Of a stretch of 64,000 nt of DNA, positions 35,384-48,137 are shown one piece after another. The first letter of the stretch is position 1. Each line of letters starts with the position of its first letter. A model generated the notes under the pieces. The model did no database searches and was not told the DNA's origin. It saw nothing but the letters and a program-made list of their open reading frames with translations. The position numbers and the translations under genes were made by a program. The stretch is from Argentina anserina (lineage: Eukaryota; Streptophyta; Magnoliopsida; Rosales; Rosaceae): NCBI RefSeq assembly GCF_933775445.1, contig NC_065873.1:1922001-1986000 (forward strand). The letters are read 5' to 3'.

Positions 35384-37637
35384 ATGAGAATCCATTATCC
35401 CACTCACCACCGATCCAAGTCCGGCACCGACCCCGACGACCCGGACCCGACCCGGGCCATAATGTCCGGTCCGGGCATGACCGTGGGCGGCCCGCTGCGC
35501 AAGAAAGGCATGGGAGTCAAGCCGTGGCTGCTCCTCGACTCCAACGGCCAAGCTCAGGTAGTTGAGGTCGGAAAACACGCCATCATGCGCCGCACGGGTC
35601 TACCCGCCCGGGACCTCCGGATCCTCGACCCGCTCCTCTCGTACCCGTCGACGGTGCTCGGTAGGGAGAGAGCGATCGTGATTAACCTGGAGCACATCAA
35701 GGCCATCATTACTGCCCAGGAGGTTCTGCTGTTGAATTCCAGAGACCCGTCGGTGATTCCGTTCATCGATGAGCTTCAGGAGAAGCTCTCACGCCATAGC
35801 CAAGCCTCCAAGGCCATGAAAGCTCAGGTTGAATTTCATCTCGTGGTTGAATTTCGTCTCGTTTAGTTTTAATTACTGTTGTGGTAATTTCATAGCAATT
35901 ACTGCGATTGTGAGTGTAAAATGTGGTGTAATTTATGGTGATTTGCATTTGCGAGTGTACACTGTAAAATGTGGTGAAATTTATGGTGATTTTTGGTCAG
36001 GAGGGGAATGGCGAAGAGTCGAAATGGTGTGACTTGGAGGAGGCCGAGGCGCATTTACGAGGCGTTAATGCCGCTGGTGGTGCTGGTGGTGGTGCTCAGG
36101 GAGGGGAAGCGAGTGGGAAGCAAGGTCAGGAGGAGAATCGTGAAGGATTGAAGGTGCTTCCTTTTGAGTTTACGGCATTGGAGGCGTGTCTTGAAGCCGC
36201 GTGCAGTTGTTTGGAGTGTGAGGTAATGTGAATTAGGCTCTCGGCATTGGCTCATTGGTTTTGTTGTTATGAGTTGTTTGTTTTAGTTTGGAGTTTGTGG
36301 ATTTTTTATTGCAGGCGAGGACATTGGAGCTGGAAGCTCATCCGGCTTTGGATAAGCTCACGTCAAAGATTAGTACACTCAATTTGGAACGTGTGCGTCA
36401 GATCAAGAGTCGGTTGGTGGCTATTACAGGTCGTGTGCAGAAGGTTAGCTTCACATTTTAGTAGAACAATCTGTATTCTTTCCTGTGTGGATGCCTTTAT
36501 AATGGCCGAGTTGCATTTTGTAGATAAAAGTCATAAAACAATGGAGCCTTGCACAGTTGCATTTTCTATGCCTGTTTGACAAGTTTTTCTTGTGTTCTTT
36601 TCTTTGTGGTATGAGTTTGGCCGTTTGATCACCAGGTGAGGGATGTTACTGACACTGGTTATTTTTTTGACTTCTAGGTGAGGGATGAACTAGAACACTT
36701 GCTAGATGATGATGACGATATGGCTGAAATGTATTTAACGGAAAAGTTACAACTTGAAAATTCTACTACCTCATCTTTGACTGAGAGAGATGATATGAAT
36801 GTTGAAGGTCCACAAGCAGATATAGATGACAGGCATGGCATCTTATATTGCATTGTTTCATCGTAATGCATAGGCATCTCATCTTTAGTCCTAACTTTTC
36901 ATGTTCTGATGTGTGTAGGAATCTCGCTGATATATCATTGGATGCTACTGGGGAATCCTTGAATTTTGAAGGAGATCTTCGAAACACTGATGACCCCCAG
37001 CATGAATCCCTGGACATACATGGCACTCATACTAGCAGCACTCGTAGTGTTACAACTGGCAAGAATCTTGATGTCGAGGAGCTTGAAATGCTCTTGGAGG
37101 CATATTTTGTGCAAATTGATGGTACACTAAACAAGTTATCCACGGTATGGAAGTTTCTACGTCAATTTTTACAATGCTGATACCTTAAAGTGAACATCTA
37201 TTGGATAATGTATAATTAAACAGAATTAGAGTCTTTTGAGACTTGAACCAGGCAATAGCTTTTTTAACCAATTCTATTCGTGGGTGCTGTTTATTTACAT
37301 GATGTTAGTGTTCTTATTTATTTGACTCATATTGATTCTTCTTTGGCAGCTGAGGGAGTATGTTGATGACACTGAGGATTACATCAATATAATGTTGGAT
37401 GACAAACAGAACCATCTTCTGCAAATGGGTGTAATGCTGACAACAGCAACCCTGGTAGTTAGTGCCTTTGTTGTTGTGGCTGGTATTTTCGGTATGAATA
37501 TTAAAATTGACCTGTTTGATGAAGCCAAAGCGGGAATGCGAGAGTGGTTGTGGACTATTGGTGGCAGCACTATAGGGTCCGTAGTCTTGTACATAATTGC
37601 TATCGTATGGTGCAAGTATAAACGCTTGCTGGAGTAG
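35384..37637 (+). CDS. MRS2/CorA-type magnesium transporter
   Basis: MRS2/MGT proteins form membrane pores that carry Mg2+. Six exons (35384-35827, 36001-36222, 36315-36443, 36678-36832, 36919-37144 and 37350-37637) join in frame to 487 aa, within the plant family range. The N-terminal half is the soluble domain (ARDLRILDPLLSYPSTVLGR, RERAIVINLEHIKAIITAQE), with a Gly/Ala-rich insert encoded in exon 2. The long helices follow (LERVRQIKSRLVAITGRVQ, RDELEHLLDDDDDMAEMYL). Two transmembrane segments lie at about residues 419-439 and 458-480, with the signature GMN at 440-442 (AGIFGMNIKIDLF) directly after the first. The fourth intron starts with GC (ACAG/GCATGG) by the frame-consistent model. The acidic run between helices is typical. 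Which membrane it serves cannot be told from sequence. Confidence 0.93.
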
Positions 37638-38490
37638 TGAAGGTTGGATCAGGGTTCTTTTATAAACAGGAAAGGTGCTCAACAAGTTGTTGTGGTAGAC
37701 ATCCTCTATGTAGACAGACATGATTCTATACAGCGTACTTCCTTATTTATGATACACAATGGAAACATGCATGGAATAAAATTCAGCACTGGCACTGCTC
37801 TTCAATTTTCAATGGAGTAACATCTCTGGTGATTCCGAAATCCCTGGTCATGAGCTGGAGTACTAGACTACTAATCAAGAAATTAGAAGCTCTGCATTAG
37901 AATCGAGGACAAGCTTAACAGAAGCTTTGATGACTTGGGAGAGCTGAACTGAACTTGCAACCTACGGTCTAAATAGACGAATCATATGCAGCGTACCGTA
38001 CACAGTTGCTGAACTCGAATGAGTCGAGTCTGCATTTGTTCTTGATAATGCGTTATAAGTATATGACTGTATATGTGTATGTACTTTCCAAATCTCATGT
38101 ACTTCTCAGATCACAGTACAGTAAATGTGTATGTACTTATCATACAACACTACAGCATGTTGTGTAGGTACTTGAACTTGAGATATGGTAAATTGTGGTT
38201 GAAGTTCTTTCTTTCTTTCCAGGCATTTGAGTGATTCGGAAATTGTACATGTACTGCAAGAGTTTACGTAGTATCATATTTCTTTGTCTAAAACTCTGTC
38301 AGTGAAATAGTGCTTTTCTTTGGGTTTATATGGAAGACAAACTATGTTTTTTTTAATAAATAGCTGACGTGGATTTCTAATTAGGAACTTTGAGCCTGTT
38401 GGGAAGGCTTGACTAATTACAAGGAGAAAAGGAACCTCATCTTCTTCATTATCTACATGTTTAGAAAACAGGTGGTTGTAGTGAAAAGCC
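37638..38490. other. MRS2 3' flank, no gene seen
   Basis: This probably contains the MRS2 3' UTR and the promoter of the next gene. A segment containing TGTGTATGTACTT occurs twice (about 38075 and 38128). No coding homology was recognised. Confidence 0.5.
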
Positions 38491-39082
38491 ATGAGCTCAA
38501 TAGGGCAGAGCATTTTGATGGCCCTCACTGTTACTGTGAACAAGTTTGCTTCCTCTAATGTGCAGGCAGTTCAAAGAAAACATAGAAAAGGACCAAAGAA
38601 AACCACTTCCTCCGGCACCACAACCGATTTCGGAAGAAGAGGGCTGCTCTTATCTGCTGCAGTTGCTGCTCCCCAACTCAGTGACTCTGCCACTGAGCTT
38701 CTCAAAAGTAATACATTTTTTCTCTCTGTTTTTATCATCAGTCTTAGCTTCATTGTGTTTGGTTTGCTTGTTGTAAGCCAGTAGTGATTGAAATATGTAT
38801 CAGAGTATCTTAAGAAGTCAGAAGACAACAAGGCCAAGAATGACAAGGAGGTAAAAGAAGATTCTTGAACCTTATCCACTCACTCTTTGTTCTGCATTTA
38901 GATAATATTCATTTTTCTGATACCATGTTTTCTTGTGATTATGTTTGCAGAGAATGGACGATTATTACAGGCGGAATTACAAGGACTATTTTCAGTTTGA
39001 GGAAGGACCTTTGAGGGGAAAGAAAACACCGCTTACAGAAGCAGAGAAGGGTATTCTTGATTGGCTTGACGGCAACAAATGA
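38491..39082 (+). CDS. Small chloroplast thylakoid-lumen protein, PSI-subunit-like
   Basis: Three exons (38491-38707, 38804-38850 and 38951-39082) join in frame to 131 aa, ending TGA. The N-terminus is rich in Ser, Thr and Lys without early acidic residues, like a chloroplast transit peptide. It is followed by GRRGLLLSAAVAAPQLSDS, a twin-arginine plus hydrophobic segment of the kind that directs passage into the thylakoid lumen. The mature part is charged, with ELLKKYLKKSEDNKAKNDKE, DDYYRRNYKDYFQFEEG and a C-terminal TEAEKGILDWL. It resembles small plant proteins annotated as photosystem I reaction-centre-subunit-like, but I recall that link only loosely. The targeting is inferred and the biochemical role is unknown. 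Confidence 0.8.
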
Positions 39083-42000
39083 AACCCAAATTGTACAAGT
39101 GCTTGAATTTGAAGAGTAATGAAGTAGATTTTAGTTGTGCATTAAGCTTTTGTTTTGAATGAATATTCTTCTGTTTGAGCAAATTACATATAGGCTTTGT
39201 TTTTGCAAGCACCTATCTCACAATTTCTTCACGAAATGAAGCCGAGTATAACACAACCATCAAAATCCACATAATCAAACAAGAAGTTTGAGCTTTTGCC
39301 AATCACAATGAACCTGATTGAATGCTCGTCGCTGCAGATACTTTGTCTCCAACTCTTCCGAAACTTAACCCACAAATCCATAATGAATTTAAATCAGATG
39401 GTTCACAGATTTCGGGCCTTTCTAAGGAAAAGCCCATTTTCGTCCTTCGGTTTGGGCTTTCCTCCGGGCCCCTGAACCTTCTTTAGTAGAAAATCGGGAA
39501 CTTGAAGCCGATGGCCGGAAAATTTGTCATGCCCTATCCCTGGCATGCACGTGCCGCCACTGATCCAACATTTAATTTTTCTTGAAAAAGGAAATGAGCT
39601 CCACAGGCTCTGCTAATCCGAAGGCCATCTGGAACTGGTGTTTCAATCAATTGCAACATGTAACAAATGACAGTGCTATGTGATTTTGATTGCCAAGCAA
39701 TATGTAAGGTACTTGTTTCAATTCATCGTTGAGAAAAATTTCGACATAATATTTATATATGATGAAAAACAAGGTGTTCGATAAAATGCTTCAAATAAAT
39801 CGAAGCTCCTACATATATGTCATGTACGTCTAAATCTCTTATGCTAAATTTCTTTAAACTTTCTCAAAGGGATTCCCTAGTAATTACATGCAAATTCTTT
39901 ACTCCGTCGTCTGTATATTCATTTCACATTCACCCTTTCTGGGATATATATCCGATCTTGGCCCTTAAACCCCATGATTTCCAGATTTGTGCTTTCTTTA
40001 GTTTGATTCATGCAGTATATACATGTAAACTTTTTTCTCTGGCCGAATACGAACAATGGAGAGTCACAGTTTCTACTTTCTACTGCTTCCTGTAAATTGA
40101 TCATATCAACACCTCTAACTCTGTTACGGTAGAATTTGTATATTACTCTCGATCGGCTGCAAGTGCAGGTATGTATGTGCTGATCGACTAGCTAGCTTAG
40201 TCATATCCGACTCATATGACATTGATATATGCAGGTCCTTAGCAGAGACGATAAGAATTGCTGGTGACCCTTTGTCTGAAGAAATGGGAACACTAGAAGT
40301 TAAGCTGCAATCTTGATAGCAGGCAGGGACTGAATGTTACATAACATTTCATAATCTATACATGTAAGTGCAACACGGCTGCTAGCCTTTCTTCCCCTCT
40401 ATATCATTATATCATATGTTACAGAAAAATTTGAAGGCTTTGTCTTGGCGGTGGTTACTTGGGCAAAGATGTTTTCCCATACCTCTTTGATTTCTTATCT
40501 CAATATCTCTGCACTTCTCTCTGCCACATGATGGAACGCAGTGTAGTGAAGCAAGAGACTAATCATCACTTCTATATGTATATTTTCTGATAACAGTAGA
40601 CAACCTTTTGTCCTTCATGTCCTTTGTGTCCTTGCTTGCCTTCAATTTAGTTCTGTATTGTGACTCTGCATGAGTGTTAGTGGTTAAACTATAGGGCTAA
40701 ACCCTAAAATCAAAGATAATGGACTTCCTTTATAAAATGGATAGTTGATTGACTGCATGGAAGACTCCAATTATTGAACCTAAAATTTATATAATTGGAA
40801 AGAACATGGGATAGGGCTTGGAATTTAATTTTGACATCCTAAATTTCCAACTACTAGCTAATGATCTTATCTATATCCTTTTCAACCTTGAAAAGTTGAA
40901 AGAGAAGAACAAAACTATATATAATTTGAATGGGGCGCTGCAGACTGGGAATGGTTTGGGAATAAAGAATAGGCAAGAAAGACATATAATTGTGCATGCA
41001 TGACATAAAGTCCAATGACAGCTTCCTAGCAGACAGAGTTGGAGTGTGCACAATTACATTGATATAAATAGAAATTCACAGGTTATCTTCTAAAAAATGA
41101 TATAGAAAATGGGATACTTCCAAATGAGATAAAGGGCACATAATAAACAAGATGGGGCATGTTCCATTGGGTCAGGGAGATCTCAGGCAGGATCTCCTGG
41201 GCTTAGAAAAGAGTCATAAGAGATGGATATCAAATATTCCAACATTAAGTTTGGCATTTCTGTAATATTATCAGGCTGCCCATCACTCCTTACACAGTTA
41301 CACTTTTGCTTAATCGTGTCTTATTTTCCATCTGCATTACAAGCCTTGAGATTTCCTTAGAGAACAAGTATGATCAGTATGGGATGCACCCTTGTCTTGA
41401 CTCATGGGACATTGTCCTCATTGGAAGCGTTCCCTTAGTTTTACTTCTGAAGGTAAAACTAGGTTTTGCGATTTGATAATATGGATATGATTGGAATCCT
41501 ACCTAAGCAAATCTGATGTTTGCTTAGTCTGTTTTGTGATTATGAAGTTTGCGACTAGTAAGCCATCAGGGTTAGGTGGAAACTTCACTAGGTCTTGTCT
41601 AGTTGAAAATTTAAGCTTCTGGTTAAGCTACACTATTAAAAGATCTATCTACGTCTTTGGACTGCTAAAGCTACCTGATTTAGGGGAAGATGAATGGCGG
41701 CTGACAAATTTGGAAAAACAAATTATTGCCTATATGTGATGATAAGACACAAGATTAACTTCTCATAAATCTGACAATGAAGAATATCCACTTCTGAAGA
41801 AAATTCCTCTACGAATAATTGGTTTAGGCAAATCAGAACTGCTCTAGAATGTTGATTACTTGCACCTCTAAGATACATCTAGAAATATTGTTAAGGACTT
41901 AAGGCTATTAACTGTTCCATAAGAAATAGGAGTTTGCTGAATTGGTCACAAAAAAATCTGCTTACATAAGTTCTAACTTTTCTTTTCCTCCATTCTTTTT

Positions 42001-42359
42001 GGGACTGAGCAAAATTTCAGCTCAGTTGCACCACTACAAGATGACATTGAATTAAATTTTGGAAGCATGAAAATTTATTCCAACTTCTCCTCTTAGGTTG
42101 TTTCCACATTGACAGGTAATGGGAGAAAAGAAACAAAGAAAGAAAAATTGAAAGGAGCAAGATCCCTCTTTGAGATCCAATTCCGTCTCTACTTTTACAA
42201 CCTCCACACTAACACATGCAGCAACTGCTGATATCATTTATGATATGAAGATCTTGTTATCTCATTCCCTTCAAACCACCTGCATGTTTAGAAACAAGCT
42301 CTGATGTTAGTTTATAACTTGAAGTACAGAAACAATTGCAATGTAAATGTTTATAAGAA
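39083..42359. other. Intergenic, about 3.3 kb, no gene seen
   Basis: This stretch holds only short chance ORFs. A small hairpin-prone segment, GGGAGATCTCAGGCAGGATC, lies at about 41186. None of the conserved plant microRNA sequences I could recall is present. It includes the downstream flank of the SOFL gene (minus strand). Confidence 0.5.
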
Positions 42360-43131
42360 TTAAAAATGAGTACTCAACTGGTTTTGATCCAGAAGTTGAT
42401 TTCCTGATTGGAAGAAACCATAGTGGTTTTGGTATGCAGATCTCCCCTGCAAGAACAGAGTAATTATTGCTAGCTATTTGCAATTAATCAAATAATTTAT
42501 AGCTAAAACTAGTAGTAATGGATAACACGAGCATATAAGAAAGCCCCAAGTACCTGAAAATGAGTTGATGAGAAACCTTGTGAATAATCCAGGACACTAT
42601 CACCGGAAGCCTGATTATTGGACACCATGAAATTGTTCTGCAAAATTTATTCCCCATCAGATAAATTTAAACACCAACAACATCAAGTTTGTCACATTGA
42701 TGAAAACATGAAATTATTACCTTGGAAATGTTGAACAAAGGGGAGCTAGCAGTGTCATCAAGAAAAGATGGTTGATGTTGCTGTAGATCTTGATTCAATG
42801 TTTGAACATCTTTGATCCTCTGCTTTCTTCCTCCATACTTCAATGTCTGAACATCTTTGGATGGAGAATAGAAACCCCCATTATTGTTTTCATCAAAGTA
42901 AACCTCATCTTCATTGAAATGAGGAGGCCCCGAAGAAGCATCAGAAACCATTGACTGGTCTTCTTCCTCTTCTTCATCCTCATTACTATAGCTAATTCTC
43001 TTTTCCTTATACTCCTCACAAAAACCATCTTTATGTAAACCACTGGGATGTTGAGAAAGAACAGATTGCTCTAGGTATAGAGTCCAACCAGACTCACAAC
43101 CGCTACTGCATTCTGATGCCAACACATCCAT
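42360..43131 (-). CDS. SOB FIVE-LIKE (SOFL) family protein
   Basis: SOFL proteins are small plant-specific proteins linked to cytokinin levels. On the minus strand three exons (43131-42721, 42637-42554 and 42446-42360) join in frame to 193 aa. The two family motifs are clear: domain A, CSSGCESGWTLYLEQS at residues about 8-23, and domain B, DQSMVSDASSGPPHF at about 58-72, preceded by an acidic DEEEEEED run. The Asn/Gln/Ser-rich C-terminal half (NNFMVSNNQASGDSVLDYS) is poorly conserved in the family. All splice sites are GT-AG. The ATG at 43131 is the first Met before domain A. A (GA)n tract lies about 335 bp upstream. The gene looks intact; which SOFL paralogue it is cannot be settled here. 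Confidence 0.9.
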
Positions 43132-43464
43132 ATTGATTCCTTTGTGTCTTCACAAAGAACAATACTAGCTCTGATATATAGACAGAGATGATCGTGTATA
43201 TATGAACTGTTACAAACTACAAAGTCTCTCTACTGCTCTAGATATATGGATACAGCGTATCTAAGCTCTCAAACTCAAGACTGTATGATTGAAATTAGTG
43301 TCTCTCTAAATTTGGAGTAGCTCCGGTTTATGTAGGGATAGGAGTGAGGAATGTGGTGGAAAAAAACAAAAGAGAATCGGACTCAAATAATCGTCCCAGG
43401 CTTGTTTTGTCCTCACTGTCCTCAATTCCATCGGCTCTCTTATGTGAATGAATCAAAACTGCCA

Positions 43465-43466
<2 letters not shown>

Positions 43467-43498
<32 letters not shown>
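43467..43498. repeat. (GA)n microsatellite upstream of SOFL
   Basis: About 16 GA dinucleotides in a row. On the SOFL strand this is a CT-rich tract upstream of the ATG, possibly 5' UTR or a GAGA-type binding site. Confidence 0.9.
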
Positions 43499-43502
<4 letters not shown>

Positions 43503-46158
43503 AAGTATAACCTCTTCACATGGTATACAGCGAGACACTGTCTACTTCTCTTAGACAAAACCCGGTACACGTCCATTTTCCTCCTTCCCCAATATATGGA
43601 CACCTATCTTCTTCAAATTATACGAGTCATCTCGATCTTTCTTTCTCTCTCTAATGAGTTTTCCTTTTTAGGGTTGATAAACATTAAAAACTCCCATCAG
43701 GTTAAAAAAGTTTAAGATTATTTATATAACGTTTTTTTGTCTAAACAGTCGACTTAAAAGTTTATATTTTATCTTTTAAAGACTTAAGAATTTCTAGAAA
43801 ATGCATTGCAGTACGTCTTATTTTTTTTAAAACATTGTTGATGATTACATGGCTTGATTTGATCGAGGTGCGGAGTCTTTAGTGTGAGATCTTCTAATCT
43901 ATATGTAAGTGTGGTCCGTCATATACAGATGTACGTTTTCATAGATATTATAGAGCAATTATATATACATGCTGCATGTCACTCAACTAAATTAGCTTGT
44001 TATTTGCAAAGCAATTATCATGTTCTTGTTGGACACTGACCCTTACTGTCTGTCCTCAAGTTTCGTGTTAACATATCCGTAATATGATTGTTGATATTTA
44101 GCTTTTATATTAAGATTTATCAGACATTGTTAAAAGATATTTTGGTATACCTTAGATTGTCTTCAAAAGTTTGAGATTTTCAAACGTACTGTTGGTAGTG
44201 GAGATTTGAGAAACAAAAAACAGTAGTTAGGTGTGTGTGTGTTTGTCTTGTCTCAATAAGAATCAAGTGTTCAATTATTAAAGGGTTTAAGCATGACTGT
44301 GTAGAATTGGGGGAGGAAGGGATCGAGTTCTGTAGAAAACTTCTTGGGGTAAAGTGCAGTTGACTGAGTTGTGTTTATGAATCCACATGCAATCACATTC
44401 CTATTCATTCATTCAATCACACTTCTCTCTCTCTCTCTCTCTTTTGCAGGGTAGAGTATTAGGGTTTTACTCACTCTTTACCTCTAAGAACTCACACACG
44501 CATGTGGGCACGTGTGCATTTGCATACTATGCAGAATTTCCCACATATTTACACACATGTCTGCACGTGCCAACACGCACTTCCACCCTAAATTGCATGC
44601 TCTTACAAACTCCCTGCATTTAAAACTATCACTTGCTCCTTGTACCAAAAAAAAAAACTATCACTTGCTCCCATCCCCTCACCACTTTCTTCTTCTCCGT
44701 GTGATCGATATATACGAGTAGGTCTGTGCAGGGGGGGGGACACACATGGGCCAGTGGGGGCAGCTGACTTCGCTCAATTTTTCACAGTCAGATTTTTTTT
44801 TAAATCAATGTATAAGATATATATATTTGTTTTAGGCTATTATTCATAATTTGGTGCATCTAGTTGTTAATTGTTTATTTATTCTCTTCATACTTTTATT
44901 AATTTAATTAGAATTTTTGATAATTCTCGCATAAGTTGGTGTTATGATTGTAGTTTTAGTTGTTGTTGTATTTTGTTTTTCTCATTAAAAAACTAAAAAA
45001 AGAAGAAGCAAAGTATATAACGCATGTGGTGGTCAAATAAAGGAGCACTAGGCTTATCCATAGTGCATAGACTATTATTAACCATGCATAAACCATAATT
45101 ATTGATGGTTCTAAGTTAGAACAGCACATTTTCCTTCCTTCAATTCTATATTGCAAGAGCTAAAATGCACGTGATTCTTTTGTTTATACTTTATACGTAC
45201 TCCATTTGGTTCTCGCAATGAAAACAATGTTACTGATGTACACGTACATGCATCATCTTGATATTAAGTACTTGTGCTTTTGTTTACAAACTTAACCTCA
45301 AAATAATATGGCATACGATAATGATACAACAATAACTTAGGCTAGTGCGACTCATGGTTTGTCTAGGTTATGAGGTGAGCGCCACCCTAGTAAGGACCTT
45401 TTTCCATAAATTCTATATAGGATAAAGGACAAGTTGCTTGCTAGCTAGCTAGTGCATTTGCCAATGGACTACATTTATGTAGAAATATATAATACAAAAG
45501 AGAATCAAGGTTAAAGCTTTGAAATCCCATGCATGTGCATTCCCTCTTGGATCACTCATTATTAGTAGCCCATCCAAATCCATTAGGGACCTGCAAGTGT
45601 TACTATCAAACCCATCCAAAATGGGATTCTATGTCTAGTACTGTGTACAATGCATCATCCAAGATTAAACTTGATTTAATAGAATTACTACCCATCACCC
45701 ATGTCCATCCAGCTCATGATAGGGACCAACTTTGAGAATTGATTTGACCTGGAAGAAATATGATCAATGTTTTTAGCATTTCACTAACGTACTTACGTTG
45801 GAAGTTTTAACATTTCACCACCAACTTGTTCAGAAAACTAGCTAGTAGTACGTGTTTTCTTGTTAAATCATTTGAAATGATCATTGAAAATTAACCAAAG
45901 TTACGTACATATCTACTGCTCATTCATTTAACTGTGATCAAAGTCATTCAACAAGTAGTGGCTATCTAAAGCACTATCAAAACTACTTATTCGTACCCAG
46001 CAGGTTTGATCTAGTATCATTTGCAAAAGCAATAATCTTCAAAAGATATTTTGATTATTAAGGGACGATTTATATTGATAATATATATTGGCACTCAAAG
46101 AAGATCAGACTCGATCCTTTTAGAAATCATCTGTTCATACTCTTATCGTTTCTTATAT

Positions 46159-46176
46159 GTACGTACGTACGTACGT
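46159..46176. repeat. (ACGT)n short repeat
   Basis: GTACGTACGTACGTACGT, a self-complementary tetranucleotide run of about four and a half units. Confidence 0.85.
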
Positions 46177-47358
46177 TTAACTCTTAATTGCTCGAGTCAT
46201 ATTTTCTCCGTACGTTAGGATAAGACATTCCCGATTCAAGGGTTCTTCCACAATGTGCATGCAAAGTAAGCAAGTAAATCTACGAACCCCCAGCAGATGA
46301 CGGAAGAGGCTAGGGTTACCGGAATTAGCCGACGGAAGAAGCTAGCTAGGGCGATCATCAGTTTTCGAAAGAATACAGATGAGCATGGCCACCAGTTACG
46401 GGAAGAGATTAATGAAAGTCGATCCAAAGCTTAGCTGTAAGAAGATTAGAGATAGAACGTAGGGTCCCAGAAGACTACAATCATGATTTTGTCGTCTACG
46501 AACGCAGAAGACTAGTACATCGTACGGACGGGAGTACGAGGGCTCACACCGACCGGTCACCGGTGGCTACACGCAGACACGAGGCGGACTGCAGCTGAGT
46601 GGTCTCTCTGCCCGCCACGTATGTGTCGGGCCAATCATTTTGCAGGGAACAGCCAGATATGGAGATAAGGTCATCACTGTTTCTCTTCCAATTTTCCTGA
46701 AGAGCCGTGAAAGGGTGAACTTAGTTTACCCTAACTCTTGGAACTGGGGGTAAACCCCACAAATTCATAAAGCCAGGTGGGCTAGCTCTAGCATGGTCCA
46801 ACTAATGTGAATTGCAAAAAGAATGGAACGTAAATCTGGAGGCTTCCAGGGTAATCTTGTCGACGCTGTACTACTCTCCGTATTTGCTACCTATTAAGGA
46901 CAGCCGGAATGTGGACTAGCCGGAATATGTGCATACAGACACATATTGATGAATCATGTGTATTTGATCGGTCTAAATAATTCATAATAAATAATAACTT
47001 AAACGGGATGAGAGGCATGAGAGTTTTGTATGTAAATTTAAACAGCAATGGCTTTTTTTTTTTTACGACATGAGTTTTCAGTTGTCATTTAGGTGGCACA
47101 CATCAGTTTGTGAAGTCATTCCACATTTTCCACCCATGTCCTTTCATATAGCGGATTTGTCTATGGTGCAGTGCTTATGCAGCACATAATCATTATCGTT
47201 GAAATTCAAACTTCTAAAATCTTATGGTTCTCATGACATTCTGAGGTTAATTTTTTAATTGATTTTTTTATTGCATACACACAAAACAGTCTGCATAGTG
47301 TGCAACACTATATAATAGAATTTTCCTCACATAGCTAGTTCTTACTGACCGCCCTCCT

Positions 47359-47381
47359 AGGGTTTAGGGTTTAGGGTTTAG
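47359..47381 (+). repeat. Interstitial telomere-like motif
   Basis: Three consecutive copies of GGGTTTA, the plant telomere unit. This short motif also occurs in promoters (telo box), so it need not mark an ancient chromosome end. Confidence 0.7.
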
Positions 47382-48137
47382 TTGTCTTTGATGTGTTTTC
47401 CTAGGAAAAAGGAGAAGTTGTCTTTGATGTGCATGTTATTCTTTGTCCTAATATAGGTTTTCTTCATTGTTCTATGAATTAAACCTCGTTTAAAGAATGT
47501 TGAACAGTGAAAGGCCATGCATGATATCTAGGCCTCTCGATCTGTCCCGGACATACCAAGATTACTCATGTGGCTGATGGACATACACGTTTCGTGAATT
47601 TGAGCCTTAACAAAAAAAAAAAAAAAGACATACACGTTTAGTTCTATTTGGTTAGAAAATGATAGCTAGGCACCCAAGAACGTGTGATTAAGAACGTCGG
47701 TCATTAAGATGGGACCGTTAAATATATGGACAACCAAGAACTTGTCCTCGATGCTTAATTAGCCGATGATGAAATTTGGGAAGAGTTCTATACTTCTATA
47801 GCTGATCCCTCAAGTATCTTATACGTTGTTTGGTACTTGATATGAAATAGATATATAAAGATTTGTGTGGTGTTAGTTTTAGCCTTCGAGCCCGACTCGG
47901 CGTACATAATCCGATAAAGATTGTCCTTGCGCTCAGTCTCTACCTCCAATATTATTAGATCACTAATTGATTAGCAGCACTTATGGAACTGTCTGATGAC
48001 AAGCTCATCTAGGGCCAAAGAAATAATTAAGCAAAACCCCTCTTTTAAGTCTTAAGCGTCTAATTAACACTCCAGTACTCTCTGACCCTCTATCCATTAA
48101 TCTCATTTCCACACAAACTTGATCAAAAGCTACAGGC

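Larger units (their letters stand above)
43132..48137. other. Intergenic, about 5 kb, no gene seen
   Basis: This is the largest non-TE gap. It holds microsatellites (GA at 43467, CT at about 44422-44442, a G9 run at 44731, ACGT repeats at 46159-46176), a short telomere-like motif (47359-47381), A-runs, and a GC-richer stretch at about 46230-46680 without a usable reading frame. The last few hundred bases are the promoter of the dioxygenase gene. Confidence 0.5.

Noticed and set aside
35324..35766. Antisense ORFs over MRS2 exon 1
   Set aside because: Shadows of the GC-rich first exon. The sense frame continues through six exons to a conserved GMN protein.
39083..42359. MicroRNA precursor
   Set aside because: A few short hairpins exist, but none of the conserved plant miRNA sequences I know appears, and no long stem of precursor type is visible.
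46230..46680. GC-richer stretch as a gene fragment
   Set aside because: Stops in all frames and no recognisable motif. It could be decayed repeat DNA, but nothing supports a call.
47359..47381. Ancient chromosome fusion point
   Set aside because: Only three telomere units, no head-to-head arrangement and no subtelomeric repeat nearby.
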